Below, one piece after another: positions 56,462 to 64,000 of a stretch of 64,000 nucleotides of DNA. Source of the DNA: Maylandia zebra (lineage: Eukaryota; Chordata; Actinopteri; Cichliformes; Cichlidae); NCBI RefSeq assembly GCF_041146795.1, contig NC_135188.1, positions 481,376 through 545,375 of the forward strand, in the 5' to 3' direction. Positions within the stretch are counted from its first letter, which is position 1; the number at the start of each line of letters is the position of its first letter. The position numbers were made by a program, and so were the translations under genes. The notes beneath the pieces are model-generated. The model ran no database searches and was not told where the DNA came from. It worked only from the letters and a program-made list of their open reading frames with translations.

Positions 56462-58458
56462 TAAAGGGCTGGCTCCCGACAGCCCAAACCCGAGAAACAA
56501 AAACAAAAACAGAAAACAACCCACCCAGGGCGGGAGGCGGGGGACCAGGACAGAGGGACCAGAACGGGAAACAAAACAAACAACAGAAAACACAGGAGCA
56601 CATGACCATAGTCAAAATAAAGTTCAGGGGGCCGACCCAGAGCCCACAGGCACAAGAGTTCACGGGTCACACGGTCGGGGGGCCGACCAGGCGGGTGGCA
56701 CAGGTGACAGAGCTGGTCCGTAGGCCGGCCGTGCGGAAGGCAATGGCGGCGGCGACGAAGGAGACGACGGAGCAGTTCAGGAGGCCGGCCGCGCGGAAGG
56801 CAGCGGTGGCTCTCCAGTGTCAGGCGTGCTGGCCATGGCCCGGTGGGCACAGGACCAGACGAAGCACAGGCTGAGGCTGGACCAGACGAAGCACAGGCTG
56901 AAGACTCAGAGGCTGGGCCAGACGAGGACGAAGACTCAGAGGCTGGGCCAGACGAGGACGAAGACTCTGAGGCTGGGCCAGACGAGGACGAAGACTCTGA
57001 GGCTGAAGCCGGAGCCGGACCAGGCGGAGCAGGAGCAGCTGATGCAGAGGCCGGACCGGGCGAGGATGACGGCTCTGAGGCTGCAGCTGACGAAGCACAG
57101 GCTGGAGCTGCAGCTGACGAAGCACAGGCTGGAGCTGCAGCTGACGAAGCACAGGCTGGAGCTGCAGCTGACGAAGCACAGGCCGGAGCTGCAGCTGACG
57201 AAGCACAGGCTGGAGCTGCAGCTGACGAAGCACAGGCCGGAGCTGCAGCAGACGAAGCACAGGCTGGACCAGGCGTAGCAGAAGGTGGCTGGACGGGCTC
57301 CTCGGGCCCTCCAGCAGACGAGGCGTGAGGCCGGACGGGCTCCTCGGGCCCTCCAGCTGACGTGGCATGAGGCTGGTGCGGTTCTCCTGAACCCCCAGCT
57401 GACGAGGAAGGTTGCTGAACGGGCCCCTCGGACCCTCCAGCGGAGACAGGAGGCTGAACGGGCCCCTCGGACCCTCCAGCGGAGACAGGAGGCTGAACGG
57501 GCCCCTCGGACCCTCCAGCTGACGAGGTAGATGGCGGCGTGGGAGCCGCGGAGTCCTGGATGAGCTCATCCGAGCTCCCAGCAGGAGCTGATGCAGAGCC
57601 AGAGAGATTTGAGACCCCTGGCTGAATGTTAAGCTGACCAGCGGACCATACTGCTATCGGGGACTGGGCTACAGGAGCTACTGGGGCCTGCGCTACAGGC
57701 GGCACTGGAGCTACTGGGGCCTGCGCTACAGGCGGCACTGGAGCTACTGGGGCCTGCGCTACGGGGGACACTGGAGACTGAGCTGAGGGGGACACTGGAG
57801 ACTGAGCTGAGGGGGACACTGGAGACTGAGCTGAGGGTGGCTGCGAGGGAGCTAACTGAACTGAGGGTGGCTGCGAGGGAGCTGACTGAACTGAGGGTGG
57901 CTGCGAGGGAGCTGACTGAACTGAGGGTGGCTGCGAGGGAGCTGACTGAACTGAGGGTGGCTGCGAGGGAGCTGACTGAACTGAGGGTGGCTGCGAGGGA
58001 GCTGACTGAACTGAGGGTGGCTGCGAGGGAGCTGACTGAGCTGTGAAGGGCTGCGAGGGAGCTGACTGAACTGGCCTGGGAGGAGAAACACGAGCAGGAA
58101 AAGGAGCAGGCTCAGAAAAAACTGTCCGAGAAATGGCAGGCTCAGGGTCGACAAAAATAGCTCTATCAAAAATGAACCCGCCGTCCACTTCATGTTTTGT
58201 AGTTTTAGCATTGTCCGGTTTATGGTGGCGGGCGCGCCGCCTCCTTCGAGCAGAGGAAGCTGGCGCGATGGGCGCTGATGGCGCCAACACAGAGGGTGAC
58301 GTAGTGGTGAGTTCCCCGTCGTCCGCCCCCATCCTTGCCAGAAATGAGACAGGCGAAAAATAGCCTGAGCGGATCGGAACAAAACAAAACAAAAAACAAA
58401 AAAAACAAAAAACAAAAAACAAAACAAAACAAAACAAAAATCTTCTAGTTTCACTCAT
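56461..58458 (-). CDS. Gag-like repetitive protein of the second LTR element (665 aa)
   Basis: A minus-strand open frame. The likely true start is the Met of MGADDGELTTTSPSV at about 58333, since the first 40 codons are Phe/Cys-rich and derive from an (AAAAC)n-like tract (58378-58440). Then come a basic stretch (ARRRRRARHH), eight or more decapeptide repeats SVQSAPSQPP (57831-58070), VAQAPVAPVP repeats (57660-57770), GGSEGPVQ/GGPEEPVQ repeats (57290-57510), nine-residue ACASSAAAP repeats (57085-57260), Ser/Gly/Pro repeats, and GRPPEL-type motifs toward the end. The GGPEEPVQ and GRPPEL blocks link it to the protein at 43205-46075. No enzymatic domain is seen. Confidence 0.65.
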   Translation of the reverse strand: MSETRRFLFCFVLFFVFCFFCFLFCFVPIRSGYFSPVSFLARMGADDGELTTTSPSVLAPSAPIAPASSARRRRRARHHKPDNAKTTKHEVDGGFIFDRAIFVDPEPAISRTVFSEPAPFPARVSPPRPVQSAPSQPFTAQSAPSQPPSVQSAPSQPPSVQSAPSQPPSVQSAPSQPPSVQSAPSQPPSVQSAPSQPPSVQLAPSQPPSAQSPVSPSAQSPVSPSAQSPVSPVAQAPVAPVPPVAQAPVAPVPPVAQAPVAPVAQSPIAVWSAGQLNIQPGVSNLSGSASAPAGSSDELIQDSAAPTPPSTSSAGGSEGPVQPPVSAGGSEGPVQPPVSAGGSEGPVQQPSSSAGGSGEPHQPHATSAGGPEEPVRPHASSAGGPEEPVQPPSATPGPACASSAAAPACASSAAAPACASSAAAPACASSAAAPACASSAAAPACASSAAAPACASSAAASEPSSSPGPASASAAPAPPGPAPASASESSSSSGPASESSSSSGPASESSSSSGPASESSACASSGPASACASSGPVPTGPWPARLTLESHRCLPRGRPPELLRRLLRRRRHCLPHGRPTDQLCHLCHPPGRPPDRVTRELLCLWALGRPPELYFDYGHVLLCFLLFVLFPVLVPLSWSPASRPGWVVFCFCFCFSGLGCREPAL
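57085..57265 (-). repeat. 27-bp coding minisatellite, about 7 copies
   Basis: GCTGACGAAGCACAGGCTGG plus AGCTGCA, repeated every 27 bp; the minus strand encodes the nonapeptide ACASSAAAP. The repeat number is likely to vary between individuals. Confidence 0.9.
57831..58070 (-). repeat. 30-bp coding minisatellite, about 8 copies
   Basis: CTGAGGGTGGCTGCGAGGGA then GCTGACTGAA, repeated every 30 bp with few changes; on the minus strand each unit encodes ten residues, SVQSAPSQPP. All copies keep the frame. Confidence 0.92.
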
Positions 58459-58459
58459 T

Positions 58460-58615
58460 TAAACTCTGGCTGCAGGATTCTGTTCACCCCTGCTATCATG
58501 TTCCCCAAAATAATACTAATTCAGTCGTCTATGTATCAGTTCTCAACCCACTCAATAAACCAGACAGGATGATGGTAACAGTATTACCTACTTAAAATTG
58601 TGTTTGATCTTCATT

Positions 58616-58655
<40 letters not shown>

Positions 58656-61020
58656 GTCGGGTTAATACATTTTCTGTTTTTATGTTTCCTTTCATGTACC
58701 TTCCCCCTTTTTTCTGAAACAAAACTCCGTTCACTCCAAATTTTGTTTCAGAAACATCTAAATGAAAAACTCTGTCTTAGTCAGGCACAGCTAAACCCCA
58801 AATGCTTCCAGGTTACCATAGGCAACCACACTGTGTGTTGTTAACCCCTTCTACAAATGCCCTCTTTTAATGTGTAACACTTTGTGTATGATTTTGTGTT
58901 ATCTCTGGTGCATATTATGTGCATGTGTGGTGTCACCTTTCCATTTTTCTAACAGTACACTTGCATACCTCAGTGCTTGTCTTCCTCCCCCTTTTGTGGT
59001 GGTCTGGACACTGTCAATCCTCCACTTCCAGGCAGTCGCTTGTCTCCCCGGATTCCTTAACCTAATTTGATTCCCCACACTAAAACAGCCGCCTCAGTCC
59101 TCTTCTGTTCCTTTTCTTCTCTCCCACTTTTCAGTCCAATGGCAGTCAGTTGTCTTCAGCTTTGTCCCGTGTATCTCTTTGTCCCACTGTCTCATTCATT
59201 GCCATCTCACTCCAAACATGGCAAATGTCAAGCTCAGACAGTCTTCTCAAAAGTCCTTCACACACAGTGAGGTTGCAGCTTGCTGGGAACGCATCTCCAT
59301 CCATCCAATCTAGATGGTGGTTCTTCTCTTTCTGATGCCGTTTGCCCACAGCGCTGCTGGACCTCTCTGCTCAGAACTCTGGTATTGTCTCTTGGACTTC
59401 TGTCCATTGTTGATGTTCATGCTTATGCTTCTGAAACTGCACTCTGTGTCTTCAGGGAGAGATTAGCTTCCTTGGAGCTTGCTTGTTCAGGATGAGGACG
59501 GGAAGCTGCAAAACAATTCAGCCAAAAAATTCTGGCTGGGTGTTTCTATTTTTTCTAATGATTTCAACCTATAATTTTCTTCCGACTGCTGCCCGTGGAG
59601 AATTGATCCAGGTCTGTTCCCCACCTGTAATCGACAGACTGAGAGACTTTCATTATTCAGTGTGACTGCATATGTTTTCATCACTCCTAAAGCAACACAT
59701 CTCTACTCATTTTGTTTTAAACTCTGACTTTAAACCCCAAAAATGAAATTTTTATTTGGTCTTAACTACAAACCCAAAAATCTTCTTGATGTTGTTGTTA
59801 ATTATTTTCATCCACCACACTCCAAATTATGTTTTCTTTTGTGTCCAGCAGGGGAAGAAGGTGACCTGTAGCGTCACTGCTTCCCCCAGTTGGAGACAAT
59901 TTCCCACTCACACTTCCACGCTTTTTATTTTCTTTGTTTTCATGATTTTCTTTCTCTTTTTTTATTACCCCATTGTTTTACACCCACACATTAACCTGTT
60001 AACTCACTCCTTCAACCTCATCTTCCTTTCACCCCAACAGCTCTCATAGAGTCAGCAATCAAATTCTCCATTCATCCTTGAATACTTGATCACCTTTAAA
60101 TGTCACTGTTAATTTTATCAATTTATTTATCATTACTTTAACACTAATCCACTGTTTATTTATTTTTTTATTTACTTTAGTTCATTTCCTCCTCTTTGAT
60201 CACTACGATTTCTTGACTATTTATTATTTCACAGAAAATCAACTAATCTACTTTGTCTCCCTTTTTGTCATCAAGGAATTCACACACACTCACAAGCTAG
60301 TCACTAGCCCCCACCTTTTCTTTCTCTCTCACACACACGCACATTTTACTCTTCGTTCGTTCCACCTGTGAACCCGCCCCTCGAGGCTGGCTCACACACA
60401 CCTCATGCTTCTCGCAGTCCCATTCAAACTTTCTGCGAGACACTTCTTCCTCTGCTTATTCCGGACAACGCCCCAAGCGGCACACAGAGCGGGTGCCGTC
60501 CGCTCTTGTGCACCTCGCAAATTATTCAAACTGCGCCACGGACTCGATACTGCGGTTTCTCTTCCCCTAAAAGATATAAAACCAAATTAAACCCCCCAAT
60601 TGACTTCACAGTTTGCAACAATTCGCGACACGGCCTCCTGCCGCGATTTCTGCACACCACAAACACACACTTTTAGACACGAATTCTTTTTATTACTTCA
60701 ATTGACTCCCGTACTTCAGATGAGACACAGACTCTAACTGCGCTTTCACACAAACTGCACAGTCTACACACACTGCAGTCAGTGGGCTGAGCCAAGCAGT
60801 CGTACTCTCACTAAGAAGCAACTTGCCCCCACTATTATGCATGTTATCAACCGCGACTAGGATCCAACACCTAGCTTTAGTTATTTAGAGCGCCCCGGTG
60901 CCCAGGTCACCAACCCGGCAAATCCCAAGGACGCGTCCGACCAAGGGTGGAGTTGCCAAACTCGGAGCGCACACGGCCCTTAGCCGGCGACAAAGCCTTT
61001 CAGCCCCGCTTTCTAACTAA
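58460..61020. other. Non-coding; possibly internal region of the retrovirus-like element
   Basis: CT-rich plus-strand sequence with short frames only. If the minus-strand LTR at 61440 is a 5' LTR, gag/pol would be expected here on the minus strand, but none is recognisable. The part above about 60700 has a different, more GC-balanced composition resembling a retroviral leader. Confidence 0.4.
58618..58652. repeat. (GT)n microsatellite
   Basis: About 17 GT units. Confidence 0.95.
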
Positions 61021-61035
61021 TAGTAACACAAGTTT

Positions 61036-61209
61036 CCTGCTTTAACGCACGGGGACGGATCACCGCCACTTTTTTCCTAATTAAGACGGATGAAACACTG
61101 ATTCTATTAAGCCGTAACAAAAATCTCCTGCTTTAACGCACTGAGATTTTCTTACGGGGCGCTAAACATCAACTTGGAGTTCTTAAAAAAGTCTCTTGCT
61201 TTAACGCAC
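61036..61209 (-). repeat. Three spaced copies of a leader motif
   Basis: CCTGCTTTAACGCAC at 61036-61050 and 61127-61141, and CTTGCTTTAACGCAC at 61195-61209, each followed by a GAGA- or GGGA-type word. They lie between the primer-binding site and the possible coding region of the retrovirus-like element. On the minus strand the motif reads GTGCGTTAAAGCAGG. Confidence 0.8.
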
Positions 61210-61417
61210 TGAGACGGACGCTAGCCGCCTTTTTTCTACTGAGTGAATTTACACTGGGATACGTTCAACTTAGCGAACAGATAATTTAGGCTTTAAACAA
61301 TATGCACGGTTCGAAAATAAACAGGTCGTGCTTACCTTTTAATCATGTGAGCTAGCTCTCTGTTCGCCTCGTTTCACGATCTCAGCTCTGCCAATTCATC
61401 TCTGCGCCTCGAGCGAA

Positions 61418-61435
61418 TCCCGGGTTTCGGCACCA
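61418..61435 (-). promoter_or_regulatory. Primer-binding site complementary to tRNA-Phe
   Basis: The plus strand reads TCCCGGGTTTCGGCACCA, identical to the 3' end of vertebrate tRNA-Phe(GAA) including CCA. The minus strand therefore has TGGTGCCGAAACCCGGGA, a textbook primer-binding site, 4 bp from the LTR boundary at 61440. Confidence 0.88.
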
Positions 61436-61439
61436 AAAC

Positions 61440-62068
61440 TGTTAAGAAATCAGTTTTACCCCGGTTCTTTTTATTCCTCGAGCATCCAGAGATGGCACCG
61501 GACTCAGTAGTCATTTTCACAAAACTTTTATTCATCTTTATTCATCTTCATTTAAGCATGCATGCACTTCTAGAAGGGAAGACGAGGCCGGTGTCCCTCT
61601 CCAAAATCTTCACTCCTTTGTCTGTGAAACACAGTTTTATAGGGGCGACCCTATCATAAAACCCCCTACGGTGTGCTGCAAACTCTGTCTGTGTCTATGT
61701 GCACGAGCACATGAATGCCTACATGTGCGCGTTCCCTCGTGTCAATGTGAGTGCTCGTGTGTGACTGTGTACGCATACCTGTGTGTATGTGTGAGTGCAC
61801 ATGAGTGAGTGTGGGTGTGGATGTGTGTGCGTGACAGTTAAAACACTGTGGGTGTAGGTAACTCCCTAGAGGTCATAAAACCCCTCTCACTTCCAGACCA
61901 CAGTTACAAATCTTGAGACCCCCACCCTAAAACATCCTCTGGGGAATTTCCACTCAGTGGGGGAGAGGTCTCATACAATCTACTCCTAAGTTCACGACAC
62001 AGTGAGGCCTTCATTACTTTAAGGGCAGTATCAATGTCTCTACAATAGTTCTACATTCTATGTTAACA
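61440..62068 (-). repeat. Retrovirus-like LTR (629 bp, minus strand)
   Basis: Ends TGTTAA...TTAACA form 6-bp inverted repeats with TG/CA. On the minus strand it has TATAAAAC (plus 61634-61641) followed about 100 bp later by AATAAA twice (plus 61527-61532 and 61537-61542), giving the U3-R-U5 order. U3 holds a long imperfect GT-rich stretch (61680-61845). It is followed by the tRNA-Phe primer site, so it is a 5' LTR. No second LTR or viral genes are recognised in the window; this is an old, incomplete endogenous copy. Confidence 0.82.
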
Positions 62069-63060
62069 CATTTCTAAACTCTAAAATCAGCTAAACATTC
62101 TACAAAGGTTAACTGGTTATAAATGAAGGAAACACTGCAGAAGATGTTCGAGTAACCAAGGCTGAGGCTAAACCAACAACACGTTACAGACTCTCTAATG
62201 TTAACCAGACATGCTGGGGCAAGGTGTTCAACTAAAACTGGAAGAGGTCCAGTCAGAGAGGATTCACTGAAGCATGATCATAATAATATCTAATTATTCA
62301 GTGATCGTTCTAAGTGCTGAACTTCATAAAAATGAACCAAAGAGAGTTAAATCTTGAATTTCTCCTCCTCTGTTTCTCATCCTGACTGAAAGTCTGAACC
62401 AACTCCACAGAAACAGAAGCTAACCCCAGGCAAGGCAGCGTGATGCATCCCGAGACAACAGGACTGGGATATCTACATAACTGTGTGAGTCAATTGCCTT
62501 CAAAAAGTTTATCAATTCACTTGAACCAAAATCACGAACACCCGGTGCTGCAAGAGTTAATAGTCTCATTGGGGCCAAGATATACATTTTATAGTTGCCT
62601 GGTATCAATGGTTGTTCATCTGCCTTTATTTATTTATTTATTTAAAGAACCCATAGGTGGGAATGTGAGTTGTCTGTCTCTGCGTGTTAGCCCTGCGACA
62701 GACAGGCGACCTGTGCAGGGTGCAGGGTATGGTAGCTGGAATAGCAACATACCCAAGGATAAGCAGAAGAGCATGACTGATATGATGAAACTGGGATTTT
62801 GTTGCACTTAATTATTGCAAACAAAACTAAAACTATAACTGAAACTAATCAAAACTAAACTGAAACTAAGGATTTTCAAAAAAAATTAAAACTAAACTAA
62901 ACTAGCAAACAATTGGTAAAAACGAATTAAAACTGATATAAAATTGAAAATCTGAAGTCAAAACTAAATAAAAATAAAAACTAATGAAAATTGCAAAACT
63001 ATTAAAACCCTGGTAATTAGTTACTGATTACTTTTTTCAAGTAACTTGACCAACACTGTT
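62069..63060. other. Non-coding with repeat scraps
   Basis: 62690-62740 (AGCCCTGCGACAGACAGGCG, ACCTGTGCAGGGTG) is a common fish LINE/SINE 3' phrase preceded by (ATTT)n. 62815-63000 is an A-rich run of AAACTAAAACT-type words. 63010-63060 (TAATTAGTTACTGATTACTT, AACTTGACCAACACTG) is the end of a short DNA transposon also seen near 14350. Confidence 0.55.
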
Positions 63061-63103
63061 CACGGCAGCCATAAGCTTCTCCAAGATCTTATCCGTGCTG
63101 CAC

Positions 63104-63489
63104 TCAATGAGCCCATTTTGAGAAACTCACGCCTCGTCCCATCATTTCAATCCCAGCGTGCAGCCTTGTGGGGGTTTGAACAGCCGGTTCCGCTTCCTTA
63201 ATTCTTCGATAAGCCAGGGCCAAGCCAGCTCCGATCAGCAAGAACCCTGTTATCATGGTTCCGAATAGGTAGATATCTTCAGCACTCAGGCTCACCCAAG
63301 CTCAGACTTCTCGTTGAGAAAAGGGGTGTCAATTGCATTCAGCGACAAGTTGATCAAATCCATAATTCCTCTTTTAGGTTTTAGAGAACAGACTGTGAGA
63401 GAGTGTTCCAGGGAAAAGTAATACAAAAAACACGAGACTAAGGGGGAGGAGGAGGAGGAGAAAAGTGCGACTGCCTTCGTCAAGAGCAA
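63104..63489 (-). pseudogene. Small single-pass membrane protein fragment, frame-broken
   Basis: Two minus-strand frames abut: the first ends MDLINLSLNAIDTPFLNEKS near 63300; the second continues AWVSLSAEDIYLFGTMITGF, then LLIGAGLALAYRRIKEAEP. Together they read as one short protein with a hydrophobic segment of about 22 residues followed by a basic cytosolic YRRIK. A one-base change near 63300 would separate the frames. I do not recognise the family; it could be part of a host gene, an envelope-like tail or a transposon accessory gene. Confidence 0.35.
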
Positions 63490-63795
63490 GAGAGTAGTCC
63501 ATCATCTGGTGTCCCCACTGTGGACTTCTCTGACCTCCTCTTAGGACACCAGAACATGATCTTCCTTTGGTTCAACACGACTCACCAGGAGGCCACGTTT
63601 GAGCTGTAAGGAGATGACATCATCACAGTGATCACTCTGGGAACATCCAGGACCACCATGTTTGTAGTTTTCTCCTTCCCACTGTAGCTGTGTTTGAACA
63701 GTTTGTGCACACATGCTCTTCATCTACCCACAGTGACTCCACGCTGGTACAGAGCTCTCCTCTAACCTGTCACATACTTATAGGGATGTATTTCC

Positions 63796-64000
63796 TTTTT
63801 TTTTTTTTTTTTTTGCCTGTCCCGTTTGGCTCTTTTGCCATCAGAATTATTGTCTAAAGGCAAAGAAAGATGCCCAACGGATTTACTTTACCAAATGGAC
63901 CATCCCAGCCTTGCCATAATGGTCCATTTGATTCACCTTTTATTGTTTATTTTATTTTCACTTGCTGAATACGGGACAGACTTGACTGGGGGAAAGAAGG
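63796..64000 (-). mobile_element. Retroposed repeat, third copy, cut by the window end
   Basis: A T run (63797-63815) followed by GCCTGTCCCGTTTGGCTCTT and the phrase CCATCAGAATTATTGTCTAA, matching the starts at 46905 and 50906. It runs off the window at GACTGGGGGAAAGAAGG. Confidence 0.85.

Noticed and set aside
57831..58070. CRISPR-like array of 30-bp repeats
   Set aside because: The repeats are contiguous without spacers, encode a regular decapeptide and lie in a vertebrate LTR element.

Overview
The window looks like teleost nuclear DNA, probably percomorph and possibly cichlid-like; the species cannot be fixed from the sequence alone. The reasons are vertebrate-type CCCTAA tracts, Rex1-, Rex3/RTE- and L2-type LINE remnants, an NLRC3-like gene of the large fish NLR expansion (FISNA plus NACHT), and a fish actinoporin-like gene. 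Most of the window is mobile or satellite DNA. Only two host-type genes are convincing, and one of them is broken.

Layout. (1) 1-9130: a GT/GA-rich satellite in units of about 2.1 kb, arranged as an A-B-A-B higher-order repeat, with telomere-type CCCTAA tracts at the same internal site of both B-type units. (2) 9131-12080: three tandem elements, each bracketed by CCCTAA tracts. Each has a TATAAAAGG box followed by a fold matching a type I hammerhead ribozyme, and helices I and II covary between copies. This is the most unusual part of the window. (3) 12080-20760: a decayed ZBED-type hAT transposon with a perfect 8-bp target duplication, a two-exon actinoporin-like gene (15535-16477), LINE fragments and a nest of DNA transposons. 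(4) 20760-31100: mostly non-coding DNA, then a multi-exon NLRC3-like gene with a duplicated small exon, an in-frame TGA inside NACHT and no LRR exons. (5) 32820-41270: nested LINEs. A minus-strand Rex3/RTE element is split by a short interspersed repeat, which is itself split by an L2-type LINE; a Rex1-type LINE follows. (6) 41375-46000 and 55864-58458: two diverged members of an LTR-element family with long Pro/Ala/Ser-rich repetitive proteins and no visible pol. (7) 46905-49298, 50906-52590 and 63796-64000 (plus a remnant near 17.3 kb): a retroposed repeat family with a poly(A) tail on the minus strand; one copy has a 13-bp target duplication. (8) 53697-55863: a second L2-type LINE, minus strand, with a long open RT frame. 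(9) 61418-62068: an LTR followed by a primer-binding site matching tRNA-Phe, retrovirus-like, minus strand.

There is no operon-like co-operation between genes here. The common theme is a subtelomere-like, repeat-dense region in which innate-immunity and pore-forming-protein genes sit among layered transposon insertions. The telomere-bracketed ribozyme elements are the best candidate for an undescribed system: their orientation, with the sense 3' end joined to CCCTAA, is what priming of reverse transcription from a telomeric G-strand would give.
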